DNA of 64,000 bases from Methanoculleus marisnigri JR1 (GTDB lineage Archaea; Halobacteriota; Methanomicrobia; Methanomicrobiales; Methanoculleaceae): assembly GCF_000015825.1 (NCBI RefSeq), contig NC_009051.1, forward strand, positions 2,412,695 to 2,476,694, read 5' to 3'. Under the pieces are notes generated by a model. The model saw only the letters and a list, made by a program, of their open reading frames with translations. It did not search any database and was not told where the DNA came from. Position 1 is the stretch's first letter; each line of letters begins with the position of its first letter. Shown here one piece after another: positions 7,663-16,127 of this stretch. A program made the translations under genes and the position numbers.

Positions 7663-8046
7663 ATGCTCGAAGGGATGGCAACAGGTGCGGAAAACGTCGT
7701 CGGGTTCCGGTTCGACGGCGAGATGACGGCAGGAGATTACGACGTGACGCTGATTCCGGCGCTCGAGGACGCAAAGAGAAGCCACCCGGTTCTCCGGATA
7801 CTCTTTCATATCGTGAGCTTCCACGGCTGGAAGCCGCACGGCTACTGGGAGAAGCTCAAGGACTGGCCGGGGATGGAGAAGGTCGACCGGATCGCGATCG
7901 TCGGCGGGGAGAAGTGGGAAGAGTGGATGAACCACCTGCCGGGACTCTTCACGGGCTTTACGGGTATCGACGTCCGCTATTTCACCGAAGGCCACCTGGA
8001 CACCGCCATCGGCTGGCTTCGGGAGCCGATACCCGCCGAACTGTAG
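7663..8046 (+). CDS. SpoIIAA-like (STAS/DUF3478) protein, paralogue 1
   Basis: A 127-residue soluble protein. FRFDGEMTAGDYDVTLIPAL near the N-terminus, ILFHIVSFHGW in the middle, and KVDRIAIVGGEKWEEWMN (about residues 77-94) followed by VRYF are the features of SpoIIAA-like proteins with a STAS/Sec14-like fold. The group is thought to bind lipid or act in regulation, but activity is unproven. A close paralogue lies at 10569-10964, with the PHP and cardiolipin synthase genes between them. An unusual ACCTTTTTCTCATCC block upstream has a counterpart near the paralogue. Confidence 0.82.
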   Translation: MLEGMATGAENVVGFRFDGEMTAGDYDVTLIPALEDAKRSHPVLRILFHIVSFHGWKPHGYWEKLKDWPGMEKVDRIAIVGGEKWEEWMNHLPGLFTGFTGIDVRYFTEGHLDTAIGWLREPIPAEL

Positions 8047-8135
8047 GTGAGATAGGCGCCGTTGTGGCCCGTTCCCGGAGAAGAGGCAACCTTTTTTCAT
8101 CCCGGGACACCTACCGGTGATCAGACAGAACCCCC

Positions 8136-9002
8136 ATGCGGTATTATAAAGACATCATATTCCAGAAACCTCTGCCTGAAGAGATCCGGCATCTCGGGCT
8201 GCTCCCGGCGGACCTTCACTTTCATACCCGGCACTCCGACTCCCCCACCCGCGTGCGGGACGCGCTGAAACTCGCGGCACGGCGGGGGATCGGGCTTGCG
8301 ATCACCGACCATAACCAGGTCGGCGGCGTCTCCGAGGCAGAGCGGCAGGGGATCCGGGTTCCCCTCGTCCCCGGGATCGAGGTCAGCGCCAACGACGGCC
8401 CGCACATCCTGCTCTACTTTTACTCGGCGTCCGATCTGCGGGACTTCTACCGGCGCCATGTCGAGAGAAATCGGAGGAACGGCCCGTTCACCGCGATACA
8501 CCTCGATACTTCCGAGATCCTCGACCGCCGGGAGGGCTACACCTGCATCGCCGCCGAGGCGCACCCCTGCGGCTACGCCTTCCTGAACCGGGGGGTCGAG
8601 CGGTGCGTCGCCGGTGAGTGCATCGGCGAAGAAGTCTTCTCGCGCCTCGACGCCCTCGAGGTGATCTGCGGCGGGATGGCCCGGAGCCACAACCTGAAGG
8701 CGGCCGGGCTCGCCGCCGCCCACGGTCTCGGGCGGACCGGCGGAACCGACGGCCACCTCCTCTTCGAACTCGGGGGGGTCGTCACCTGCGCCGAGGCCGA
8801 TACCGTCGAAGAGCTCCTGGACGCCATCCGGGCAAAAAAGACCGTCATCATCGGGCACGAGCGACCGCTCTACGAGAAGGCGGTGATGGGAACCGCGGTC
8901 CTCCCGCACCACCTCCCCTACACCGTCCCCATCCTCCAGGCCCGCTGGGAGCAGGGCCTCCCCCGGATCAGGAAGTTCGTCGAGGGCCGGCTGAACCGGT
9001 GA
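8136..9002 (+). CDS. PHP domain phosphoesterase-like protein
   Basis: A 288-residue protein with the metal-binding motifs of the PHP superfamily: DLHFHTRHSDS (about residues 26-36), ITDHN (about 56-60), GIEVSA (about 79-84), an internal EAHP, and GGTDGH close to the C-terminal half (about 205-210). PHP proteins hydrolyse phosphoester bonds of nucleotides, histidinol phosphate or other small molecules using a trinuclear metal site. The specific substrate is not clear. The next gene, cardiolipin synthase, converges with it and stops 7 bases beyond the PHP stop codon. Confidence 0.85.
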   Translation: MRYYKDIIFQKPLPEEIRHLGLLPADLHFHTRHSDSPTRVRDALKLAARRGIGLAITDHNQVGGVSEAERQGIRVPLVPGIEVSANDGPHILLYFYSASDLRDFYRRHVERNRRNGPFTAIHLDTSEILDRREGYTCIAAEAHPCGYAFLNRGVERCVAGECIGEEVFSRLDALEVICGGMARSHNLKAAGLAAAHGLGRTGGTDGHLLFELGGVVTCAEADTVEELLDAIRAKKTVIIGHERPLYEKAVMGTAVLPHHLPYTVPILQARWEQGLPRIRKFVEGRLNR

Positions 9003-9008
9003 GAGAGA

Positions 9009-10442
9009 TCACCCGAGCGGCGAGAAGAGGCGGGAGACCGACTCCTTCACCCGGACGGCGAGGGAGCGCGCCAGGTAGTTTTCCGGCGTGATCTCGGTGC
9101 AGACGGCGAGATCCTCCTCGAACGCCCGCACAAGATCGGCCCCGACGGCAGCGTCGTAGAAGAACGCGTTCGCCTCGAAATTCAGCCGGAAACTCCGGAC
9201 GTCCCAGTTCGCGCTCCCGACCGAGCCCGCCTTCCCGTCGACGACGATCGTCTTCGCGTGGAGGAACCCCCCGTCGTAGGTGTAGGCCCGCACCCCGGCA
9301 TCCAGCAGGTCACCGATGAACGAGAGGGTCGCCCAGTAGACGAACGGGTGATCGGGCTTGCAGGGGATCATGATCCGGACGTCGACCCCGGAGAGCGCCG
9401 CGAGGCGCAGGGCATCGGCGACGCTCTCGTCCGGTATGAAGTAGGGTGTCTGGATGCAGATCGATTCCCGGGCGGAGTTGATCAGTTTGAGATACCCCTC
9501 CTTTATCGGGTTCCACCGGGTATCCGGGCCGCCGGAGACGATCTGGACGGGCGTCGCGCCGGGAGTGCTCTCCTGGGGGAAGTAGCAGGTCTCGATGCCC
9601 GGGTACTCGCCGGTCACGTAGTTCCAGTCGAGGAAGAACCGGAGCTGGAGCATCCGGACGGCTTCTCCCGTGATCCGGACGGCGGTATCGCGCCAGCAGC
9701 CGAGCGGCCCCTTCCCGAGATAGTCGTCCCCGATGTTGAACCCGCCGATGAACCCCACGGTCCCGTCGATGACGGCGATCTTTCGGTGATTGCGGTAGTT
9801 GATCCGATAAACCGAGGGAAAGAAGACACCGATCTTCCCGCCCACGTCCTCCAGTTCAAAGAACGCCTTCCGCGACCCGCCACCGGCCCGGGAACCCATC
9901 GCGTCGAAGAGGAGGCGGACCTCGACGCCCTCCCGTGCCTTCTCTGCAAGGGCGCGGACAACCGCCCGCCCGAGTTCGTCGTCGTTGATGACGAAATACT
10001 CCAGGTGGATGCTATGGCGTGCTCCCCGGATCGCGGCAAAGAGCGCGTCGAACTTATCCTCGCCCCGGGTGTAGACGTCGACCCGGTTCCCCTCGGTCAG
10101 GTAGGCCCGGTTGTTCCGGAGGAGGAGGAAGATCGCATCGCGGAACTCCTCCGCCGCCGGGGTGGCGAACCGGTGATGGTTGCCGGCGAGTGCCCGGTGC
10201 TGTCTTTCGAAGACCCCCTGGAGAAAACAGCGGTCCTCGTGCTCCTTGACGACGAACATCCTCTGCCGGGTGTAGTTCTGCCCGAAGAAGAGGTAGAGAG
10301 CGAACCCGACGGGGGGCAGCAGGAAGAGAACAACCAGCCAGGCCGTCGTTGCTGTCGGGTTCCTCCGCTCGAAGAAGACTATCGTGACGGCGAAGACGAC
10401 GTTGAGCGCCAGGATGAACCCTATCGAGAGCAACAGTTCCAC
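9009..10442 (-). CDS. cls: Cardiolipin synthase-like phospholipase D superfamily enzyme
   Basis: A 477-residue membrane enzyme with two N-terminal hydrophobic segments (about residues 3-20 and 34-54), then two PLD domains. The first HKD motif is NHRKIAVIDG (about residues 219-228) followed by GGFNIGDDYLG; the second is HAKTIVVDG (about 396-404) followed by GSANWDVRS. Length and layout match bacterial cardiolipin synthases, which join two phospholipid head groups. In archaea the product would be an archaeal cardiolipin analogue (glycerophosphate-bridged dimer). ATG 10442 begins a clear transmembrane segment. Confidence 0.9.
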   Translation of the reverse strand: MELLLSIGFILALNVVFAVTIVFFERRNPTATTAWLVVLFLLPPVGFALYLFFGQNYTRQRMFVVKEHEDRCFLQGVFERQHRALAGNHHRFATPAAEEFRDAIFLLLRNNRAYLTEGNRVDVYTRGEDKFDALFAAIRGARHSIHLEYFVINDDELGRAVVRALAEKAREGVEVRLLFDAMGSRAGGGSRKAFFELEDVGGKIGVFFPSVYRINYRNHRKIAVIDGTVGFIGGFNIGDDYLGKGPLGCWRDTAVRITGEAVRMLQLRFFLDWNYVTGEYPGIETCYFPQESTPGATPVQIVSGGPDTRWNPIKEGYLKLINSARESICIQTPYFIPDESVADALRLAALSGVDVRIMIPCKPDHPFVYWATLSFIGDLLDAGVRAYTYDGGFLHAKTIVVDGKAGSVGSANWDVRSFRLNFEANAFFYDAAVGADLVRAFEEDLAVCTEITPENYLARSLAVRVKESVSRLFSPLG

Positions 10443-10568
10443 TCAAGAGACCCCCTGCCGGAACAGGGCGTTCCCGTCTATCTCCCCGCAGAGGTATATA
10501 CATACCCGCCGGGATATCACCGGCGGTCAGCCATACCTTTTTTTCTTCGGAGGGCTATAGGAGCACCC

Positions 10569-10964
10569 ATGCTTGACCGGATGAAGGAAAGTTCGGGAAG
10601 TGTTCTCGGGTTCCGGTTCGACGGAAAGTTGAGCGAGAGCGATTACGCCACCGTTCTGATCCCGGAACTGGAACGAGCAATAGAGGAACATCAGAACGTC
10701 CGGATCCTCTTGAAGATCGAGGGATTCCGGAGCTGGAGGCCGGGGGAGGGCTGGGATGCCTTCAAACAGTGGCCCGGGATGGAGCAGGTCGACCGGATCG
10801 CCGTCGTCGGCGGAGAGCGGTGGCGGGAATGGATGAACCACCTGCCGGGGCTCTTTGTCGGGTTTGACGGGGTCGACGTGCGCTACTTCCCGGAGACCCG
10901 CCTCCGGGACGCCTGGGGCTGGCTTCGCGAAGGGCTCGTAGTCACGGCGCCGCGGGCGGCGTGA
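10569..10964 (+). CDS. SpoIIAA-like (STAS/DUF3478) protein, paralogue 2
   Basis: A 131-residue paralogue of the protein at 7663-8046, with the same landmarks: FRFDGKLSESDYATVLIPEL, VDRIAVVGGERWREWMN and HLPGLFVGFDGVDVRYF. The ATG at 10569 is preceded by GGAG at a normal spacing; the frame is open far upstream but only because it runs antisense to cls. The two genes are more like each other than like general STAS proteins, which suggests local duplication with intervening insertion or rearrangement. Function is unproven. Confidence 0.82.
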   Translation: MLDRMKESSGSVLGFRFDGKLSESDYATVLIPELERAIEEHQNVRILLKIEGFRSWRPGEGWDAFKQWPGMEQVDRIAVVGGERWREWMNHLPGLFVGFDGVDVRYFPETRLRDAWGWLREGLVVTAPRAA

Positions 10965-10970
10965 AACGCC

Positions 10971-10976
10971 TATATA
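10971..10976 (+). promoter_or_regulatory. TATA box for the zinc-finger methyltransferase gene
   Basis: TATATA begins six bases after the preceding stop codon and 28 bases before ATG 10999, as expected for a leaderless transcript. Confidence 0.65.
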
Positions 10977-10998
10977 CCGCGGGCTCCAACGCATCGAT

Positions 10999-12024
10999 AT
11001 GCATTGTCCGGTCTGCGGGCACGACTGCGTCACGGACGCCCGCACACTTTTTGCAGAACTTCCCGGTCGATTCGCCCCGTGCCCAGACTGCATGGGGCTC
11101 GTCTACGACAAGAGGAGTCCTCCACCCGATATCGATACGGCCGAACCCTGCCCCTCCTGCGGGAAGCGGTTCATCGACGAAGTCTTCGCCCACATATACC
11201 GGATGATGGCCGCAGAAGGGGATCTCGCCGGGACCGAACCCCTTGCGGCCGCCGGAACGCCGCTCGTCCATCCCGGGTATGCCATGCGTTCCGCCCCCTA
11301 CCTCCCGCCCGATTCACTCGTCCTCCTCACCCGGTCGGCCGGGGAGCGTGCCGCCGCCCGTCTGGTCGCCGAGGTCCCGGAGGTCCGGGGAGTCGTCAGG
11401 ACGGGTGCCGGAGCACCGGGACTCAGCGACACCGACGCGGAGCCCGCCGAGCATACCCTCCTTGCCGGGTGCGACGTCCGGGCCGACGTCTTCCCGACCC
11501 GCGCGGGACCTATCATCGTCTACAAACAGCAGTCTGTCCTGCACGTCGAGTTCCCCCGGGGCCGGGACGAGAAGATCCTCTCGATTGAGCGCGAGATAGG
11601 ACGGCACCGCCCCCGGACGTTCGTCGACACCTGCTCAGGCGCCGGCACCCTCGGCCTCGCCGCCGCCCGGGCGGGCGTTCCCCATGTGATTGCGAACGAC
11701 GCCTGGTACGCGGCTGCTTTCTGGACCGCCTGCAACTTCGGGGTGAACCGGGAGGTTCTCGGTATCGGGGAGGTGGCAATGCACCGGTCATACGACGACC
11801 TCCGCCGCCGACCGGTCGCGCGGGACCCTGTTCTGGTCGCCACCGCCGCCGGAGCGCAGGAGATCGAGGTCTACCAGGGCGATCTGCGGCTGCTTCCGGC
11901 CGTCCTCCCACCCCGGATAGACCTTACCGCCCTTGACCTCTTCGATAAGGCGGACGGACGCAAGGTCGAGGAGATCACCCGGGTCTGGCAGGTTCGGGTG
12001 GGCGGAGCTATTTTTATCCCATAG
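10999..12024 (+). CDS. Zinc-ribbon protein with a methyltransferase-like domain
   Basis: A 341-residue protein. Three cysteine pairs lie in the first 55 residues (CPVC, CPDC, CPSC), suggesting one or two zinc-binding knuckles. The middle has no recognised motif. From about residue 205 the sequence TFVDTCSGAGTLGLAAARAG resembles the SAM-binding motif I of class I methyltransferases, followed by VIANDAWYAAAFWTACNFGVN. The later part has a LTALDLFDKADG segment in the place of a catalytic loop. It may be a methyltransferase for RNA, protein or small molecule; no target is evident. The start is fixed by the TATA box 28 bases upstream. Its last codons contain the probable SRP RNA promoter. Confidence 0.7.
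   Translation: MHCPVCGHDCVTDARTLFAELPGRFAPCPDCMGLVYDKRSPPPDIDTAEPCPSCGKRFIDEVFAHIYRMMAAEGDLAGTEPLAAAGTPLVHPGYAMRSAPYLPPDSLVLLTRSAGERAAARLVAEVPEVRGVVRTGAGAPGLSDTDAEPAEHTLLAGCDVRADVFPTRAGPIIVYKQQSVLHVEFPRGRDEKILSIEREIGRHRPRTFVDTCSGAGTLGLAAARAGVPHVIANDAWYAAAFWTACNFGVNREVLGIGEVAMHRSYDDLRRRPVARDPVLVATAAGAQEIEVYQGDLRLLPAVLPPRIDLTALDLFDKADGRKVEEITRVWQVRVGGAIFIP
12010..12018 (+). promoter_or_regulatory. TATA box of the SRP RNA gene, inside the end of the preceding gene
   Basis: TATTTTTAT sits in the final codons (Ala-Ile-Phe-Ile-Pro) of the upstream gene. Its centre is about 25 bases before G12039, the first base of the predicted RNA helix. A second TATA-like block at 12032-12037 would start too far into the RNA. 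Confidence 0.5.
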
Positions 12025-12038
12025 ACTCCAGTATATAC

Positions 12039-12344
12039 GGGGACTAGCCTGGGTGGCTCGGCGTCACCTGTTACCCGAAACCGCCGTCAGCGGGGGGCGA
12101 AGTCTGAGGAAGGCCGCAGCGGCCTGCAGGATCCTCTGCGTCCCGACGGAGAAGCCTCGTCCCATGAGGTCGGCGGAAAGGGATCAATGCCCCGGAGGGG
12201 GCGGCGACCTTTTGCCGCGGGTACCGGTTCAGGCCCGGAAGGGAGCAGACTTACCGTGGACGTTCGGCGCCCATGGGGTTGCGGGGTGGAGGAGGGATGC
12301 AGCGGTGAATGCTTGTGCGCACGGTCGACCAAGGACGTGTCCCC
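12039..12344 (+). ncRNA. ffs: Archaeal 7S RNA (signal recognition particle RNA)
   Basis: About 306 bases with no coding character and clear SRP RNA landmarks. GGGGAC at 12039-12044 pairs with GTCCCC at 12339-12344, forming the archaeal helix 1 that closes the molecule. The Alu-domain loops appear as GGCTCGGCGTCACCTG followed by CCGAAACCGCCG (about 12054-12086). Helix 8, the SRP54 site, appears as GGTTCAGG, CCGGAAGGGAGCA and GACTTACC (about 12226-12255). The length matches archaeal SRP RNAs. In the cell it forms the scaffold for SRP19 and SRP54 in membrane targeting. Confidence 0.93.
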
Positions 12345-12357
12345 AACGGCGATTTCC

Positions 12358-13311
12358 ATGGCAAAAGTAACGATTCTCGGGGCTACAGGGAACGTCGGCA
12401 TATTTGCGGCCCATACCATATCCGAGATCCCGTACGTCAGCGATATGCTGCTCGTCGGGAGGCCCGGACGCGAAGATTTTCTCGCGGGCTGCTGCCGTGA
12501 CTTATCCGACTCGTTTGCTGCACGAGGCACCGACATCCGGCTCTCGTACAGTACGAGCATTCTCGACGCAAAAGACTCGGATGTCGTAATCTGTACGGCA
12601 GGCGTACCACGCCGGCCAGGACAGGACAGGAACGACCTGGCCTTTGAGAACGCAAAGATCATCGCCGAGACCGCCGAGACGATCGGTCGGTCATCGCCCG
12701 ATGCCATTCTCTTTCTCGTAACGAATCCCGTCGACGTCATGACCGCCGTCGCTCTGAAATATTCGGAGTTCCAGCCGAGACAGATCTTCGGCCTCGGGAC
12801 GCATCTCGACTCGATGCGCTTGAAATCCCTGATCGCGCACTACTTCCGGGTCCACGTCAGCGAGGTGCATACCCGTATCATCGGCGAGCATGGCGACAGC
12901 ATGGTTCCGCTCTGGTCGGCGACGACGATCGGCGGCATCCGGATAAGCAACCTGCCCACCTTCTCGGGACTGCCCGCGCAGGAGATGATCGAGACCGTCA
13001 GAACGAGCGGCGAGGCGATCATCAGGGATAAGGGCTCTACCGTCTACGGGCCGGGAGAAGCGATTGCAACCCTGGTAAAGACGATCCTCGGGGACGAGAA
13101 CCGTATCCTCACCGTCTCAAGTTACATCAAAAGCGAGATCCACGGGATCGGCGACGTCTGCATCGGCGTACCCGCCCGTATCAACCGGGACGGCGTCTTT
13201 CCGGTTCCGCTCAGCCTCGAAGAGAACGAAGTCGCCGGGTTCCGCGAGTCGGTCAAGAAGATCCGCAAGGTCACTGCCGACGTGATGGAACGGCTCGAAG
13301 AAGTTCGTTAG
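12358..13311 (+). CDS. mdh: Malate dehydrogenase (LDH-like family)
   Basis: A 317-residue dehydrogenase interconverting malate and oxaloacetate. The nucleotide-binding loop is GATGNVG (residues 8-14), the substrate-specificity loop is AGVPRRPGQDRNDL, in which Arg occupies the position that separates malate from lactate enzymes, and the catalytic His lies in IIGEHGDSM (about residue 178). The GxTGNVG loop resembles other methanogen malate dehydrogenases. The start ATG at 12358 begins only 14 bases after the SRP RNA end; a longer open frame reaching back to 12187 lies wholly in the RNA gene and is rejected. No separate promoter is visible. Cofactor preference cannot be set with certainty. Confidence 0.9.
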   Translation: MAKVTILGATGNVGIFAAHTISEIPYVSDMLLVGRPGREDFLAGCCRDLSDSFAARGTDIRLSYSTSILDAKDSDVVICTAGVPRRPGQDRNDLAFENAKIIAETAETIGRSSPDAILFLVTNPVDVMTAVALKYSEFQPRQIFGLGTHLDSMRLKSLIAHYFRVHVSEVHTRIIGEHGDSMVPLWSATTIGGIRISNLPTFSGLPAQEMIETVRTSGEAIIRDKGSTVYGPGEAIATLVKTILGDENRILTVSSYIKSEIHGIGDVCIGVPARINRDGVFPVPLSLEENEVAGFRESVKKIRKVTADVMERLEEVR

Positions 13312-13336
13312 GAAAAGTGGGTATCGAAAGTCCCAC

Positions 13337-13591
13337 TTACACAAGAGTGGATTCGACGATCTCGGCGCTTGCGACGCCTTCTATCTTCTGGAGCGCTGCT
13401 TCGACCTCATCGGGAGCCCCGGCTTTGTCGGGGACGACTACGGCGGCTTTCAACGCCACGAGACCGAAGCCGATCGGCTCTTCCTGAATATCGTCGACCG
13501 GGACGGCCGCCCTGACCGCCGCTTTGAGCGCTTCACGGTCGACTTCCGGGGATTCCGGCATTATCTTCACGATTATGGCTACGTTTCCCAT
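13337..13591 (-). CDS. ef1b: Translation elongation factor aEF-1beta
   Basis: An 84-residue protein, the usual size of the archaeal elongation factor 1-beta, which exchanges GDP for GTP on aEF-1alpha. Recognisable stretches are MGNVAIIVKIMPESPEVD at the start, DIQEEPIGFGLVALKAAVVV in the middle and SAEIVESTLV at the end. It begins two bases after the stop of the zinc-ribbon gene, so the pair is translationally linked. The open frame extends upstream, but that part overlaps the neighbour in another frame. Confidence 0.92.
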   Translation of the reverse strand: MGNVAIIVKIMPESPEVDREALKAAVRAAVPVDDIQEEPIGFGLVALKAAVVVPDKAGAPDEVEAALQKIEGVASAEIVESTLV

Positions 13592-13593
13592 GG

Positions 13594-13758
13594 TTATGGC
13601 CCCTGGAATCCGCACTTCGGGCACGTATACCCTATGCTCTGCTCTCTGCACCGGTAGCATCGGCTGATCTCGTGCGCGCACACCGGGCACGGGAACCAGG
13701 TGGAACCTTCCTCGGCCAGTGTGGCGTTGCAGGAGGTACATCGGTCTCTCGTTGTCAT
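13594..13758 (-). CDS. Small zinc-ribbon protein associated with aEF-1beta
   Basis: A 54-residue protein with four CxxC pairs: CTSC, CPVC, CYRC and CPKC, enough for two zinc ribbons. It matches the short archaeal Zn-ribbon RNA-binding-like proteins regularly encoded just upstream of aEF-1beta. The start ATG 13758 has GAGG a short distance before it, while an in-frame extension to 13803 is less likely. Probable role is in translation or RNA binding, inferred from the conserved neighbour. Confidence 0.85.
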   Translation of the reverse strand: MTTRDRCTSCNATLAEEGSTWFPCPVCAHEISRCYRCREQSIGYTCPKCGFQGP

Positions 13759-13803
13759 CGTTACTTCCTCGAATGTTAACTTATCATATCGCCGCCGCAA
13801 CAA

Positions 13804-14406
13804 TTAAAATCTCGGATCGACGAGCGTCCCGACGACTGCCTCATCCCGGAGCGCCCGGCGAACCCGGTCGTCGTGCCTGCCGTTCACCACCCGGGCCACG
13901 AGGTTGTTATCGAAGACGAACCGGATGAACGCGGGATCGACATCGTCGGAGGTGATGGAAGGGTCCTCGACCCTTGAGAGGAGCCTGCGGCGGTGATGGA
14001 TGCCGTCGACCGATTTCAGGAGAAGCAGGTCGGCCGAGAGCTCGCGAGCAACCCAGGCGGCGATGGTGTCGGAGGTGACGTTCCAGGAATGGGGGAGGGG
14101 ATCGATCTCGCGGAGAGCGCAGTAGGGGAGGAGGACCGTCACCTCCGCGGGAAGCGCGAGGGCGGAGGTCGCCGGGATGCCGTGCGAGGCGATGTACCAC
14201 GAAAACTGCTCCATGCCGGCGATCGCCATCCAGTGGGCGGCGTCCTCGGAGACGTCGAGCCGCCGGACGAGGTCGGCGAACTTCCCGCCGCCGGGTACGA
14301 TCAGCACCGGGCGGCCGGCCTCCCTGAAAATCTCGAGCAGGGGGACAACCCGGTCGAAAAGGCTCCCCCCGACCTTGACGACCAGCGGGGATGCGGGCGA
14401 ATTCAT
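13804..14406 (-). CDS. mfnE: MfnE-type kinase of methanofuran biosynthesis
   Basis: A 200-residue amino-acid-kinase-fold protein with KVGGSLFDRV (about residues 11-20), VPGGGKFADLVRR (about 37-49), DAAHWMAIAGMEQ, IDPLPHSWNVTSDTIAAW and a C-terminal VVNGRHDDRV. These segments match the archaeal group that includes MfnE, which phosphorylates 5-(aminomethyl)-3-furanmethanol phosphate to the diphosphate used for methanofuran. Methanofuran carries formyl groups in the first step of CO2-dependent methanogenesis. It has also been labelled a uridylate kinase-like protein. It lies upstream of the zinc-ribbon and aEF-1beta genes on the same strand. Confidence 0.82.
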   Translation of the reverse strand: MNSPASPLVVKVGGSLFDRVVPLLEIFREAGRPVLIVPGGGKFADLVRRLDVSEDAAHWMAIAGMEQFSWYIASHGIPATSALALPAEVTVLLPYCALREIDPLPHSWNVTSDTIAAWVARELSADLLLLKSVDGIHHRRRLLSRVEDPSITSDDVDPAFIRFVFDNNLVARVVNGRHDDRVRRALRDEAVVGTLVDPRF

Positions 14407-14446
14407 ATCGCTCTGCTATTAAACCGGAGATGACATAACCCTGCGT

Positions 14447-16123
14447 ATGCGCCGGATCGCCGCCGTCATACTACTCCTCTGCCTCCTTGCCGGCACGGCC
14501 GGCGGTATTCAGATCGTCGAGTTCTGCCCGGACCCCTACCAGCCTGGCGATCCCGACGAGTATCTGGTGCTTGAGGGGACGGGGATCCTCGACGGCTACG
14601 TCCTCTCGGACGGCGAGGGCGGCTACCGGTTCCCGCCGGGAACGCGGATCGATGGACGGCTGACGGTGGCAAGGAGCGGGCCGGCGTTCGAGCAGTCGCA
14701 CGGCTATCTTCCCGACTTCGAGATCGAGGAGCGGACGCCGGCCGTGCCGGACGTGATCCCGAACGGGAACCTCCTGATGGCAAACCGGGCGGACGAACTC
14801 CTCCTCTACCGGGGGACCACCCTCGTCCAGCAGATCGCCTGGCCCGGCGACGTCTGCGCCCGGGAGGGGCAGATTCACTACTTCGAGGACGGTGCCTGGG
14901 ACCCGCGCCCGCTCTCCATCGGCCAGTCCCGCCTTAAGCCCCAAACATTCGAGGGCGTCGCGGTGACCGCGTTCGTCGCCCCGGACTGCTCCTACGAGAT
15001 CTTCTCGGCGGCCGTCGCGGAGGCGGAGCGCGAGATCCTGGTGAATGTCTACGAGTTCACCGACGAAAAGATGGCAAACGACCTCATCTGCGCCCTTGAT
15101 AGAGGCGTAGCCGTGACCGTTCTCCTCGAGGGCGGGCCGGTGGGCGGCGTCTCACCGGAGGGGCGCGCGGTCGCGGGTGCCCTCAACCGGAGCGGTATCC
15201 CGGTCCTTTCGATGACGACGACCGATGCCGGCCATGCGAAATACCGCTACGACCATGCCAAGTATCTCGTCATCGACGGGAGCACCGTCCTGCTCGGGAG
15301 CGAGAACTTCAAGCCCGGCGGCTATCCGGCGGCGGGGTTGCAGGGCAACCGCGGGTGGGGGGTCCTCCTGAAAGACCCCGAACTCACGGCCTACTTCCGC
15401 GAGGTCTTCCTCTTCGATGCGGCGGGCGGCGACATCGTCCCGCTCGGGGGCACGGCTGCCGAACTCTACACGCCCTGGGCGCCCGATTATACGGTCGAGT
15501 TCGCCCCCTGCCATGCGGAGGGGGCGCGGGTAACCCCGGTCGTATCCCCGGATACGAGCGTCCTCATCCTCGGGCTGATCGAGGGGGCAGAGGAGAGCAT
15601 CGCGATCGAGCAGGCCTACATCACGAACGAGACTCCCTGCGACTTCAACCCCTACCTCGCAGCCGCGATCGACGCCTCCCGGCGGGGCGTCGCGGTGCGG
15701 GTGCTTCTCGATGCCGCCTGGTTCAACACCGAAGGCGACGCGGACAACGACGAGATGGCCGCGATCATCAACCGGCTTGCCGCGGCAGAAGGGCTGCCAC
15801 TCGAAGCAAGGCTCGCCGACCTCGAAGCGAACAACCTCGACAAGATCCACAACAAGGGCGTGATCGTCGACGGAACGAAGGTGCTCGTCAGCAGCATCAA
15901 CTGGAATGCCAACTCACCGGCGTTCAACCGGGAAGCGGGGGTGATCGTCGAACACCCGGATATCGCCGTGTACTACCTCGCCGTCTTTGAAGACGACTGG
16001 GATGCTTCGGACAGGAGTAAAGCGAGCAGCGCTCCGGAAACCGACCGGCTCAAAATAGCGGCGGCGGCGTGCATACTCGCCGCGCTGGCGGGACTCTACC
16101 TCTACCGGCGGAGGCGCACGTGA
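14447..16123 (+). CDS. Exported, membrane-anchored phospholipase D-like protein
   Basis: A 558-residue protein with an N-terminal signal sequence (about residues 1-20), a beta-rich N-terminal domain resembling lamin-tail domains (IQIVEFCPDPYQPGDPDEYL, about 21-40), two PLD domains and a C-terminal membrane helix followed by RRRRT. The HKD motifs are DHAKYLVIDG (about 268-277) with GSENF and KIHNKGVIVDG (about 466-476) with SSINWN. Topology suggests an extracellular enzyme tethered to the membrane. Substrates could be phosphodiesters in lipid or DNA; none is evident. CTATTAAAC (14416-14424) lies about 27 bases upstream, fitting a leaderless start. Confidence 0.82.
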   Translation: MRRIAAVILLLCLLAGTAGGIQIVEFCPDPYQPGDPDEYLVLEGTGILDGYVLSDGEGGYRFPPGTRIDGRLTVARSGPAFEQSHGYLPDFEIEERTPAVPDVIPNGNLLMANRADELLLYRGTTLVQQIAWPGDVCAREGQIHYFEDGAWDPRPLSIGQSRLKPQTFEGVAVTAFVAPDCSYEIFSAAVAEAEREILVNVYEFTDEKMANDLICALDRGVAVTVLLEGGPVGGVSPEGRAVAGALNRSGIPVLSMTTTDAGHAKYRYDHAKYLVIDGSTVLLGSENFKPGGYPAAGLQGNRGWGVLLKDPELTAYFREVFLFDAAGGDIVPLGGTAAELYTPWAPDYTVEFAPCHAEGARVTPVVSPDTSVLILGLIEGAEESIAIEQAYITNETPCDFNPYLAAAIDASRRGVAVRVLLDAAWFNTEGDADNDEMAAIINRLAAAEGLPLEARLADLEANNLDKIHNKGVIVDGTKVLVSSINWNANSPAFNREAGVIVEHPDIAVYYLAVFEDDWDASDRSKASSAPETDRLKIAAAACILAALAGLYLYRRRRT

Positions 16124-16127
16124 TACG

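Noticed and set aside
9258-10508. Long plus-strand frame before the second SpoIIAA-like gene
   Set aside because: It is antisense to cls; the domain starts at ATG 10569 with its own ribosome binding site.
12187-12357. N-terminal extension of malate dehydrogenase
   Set aside because: The extension lies wholly inside the SRP RNA and has no protein similarity.
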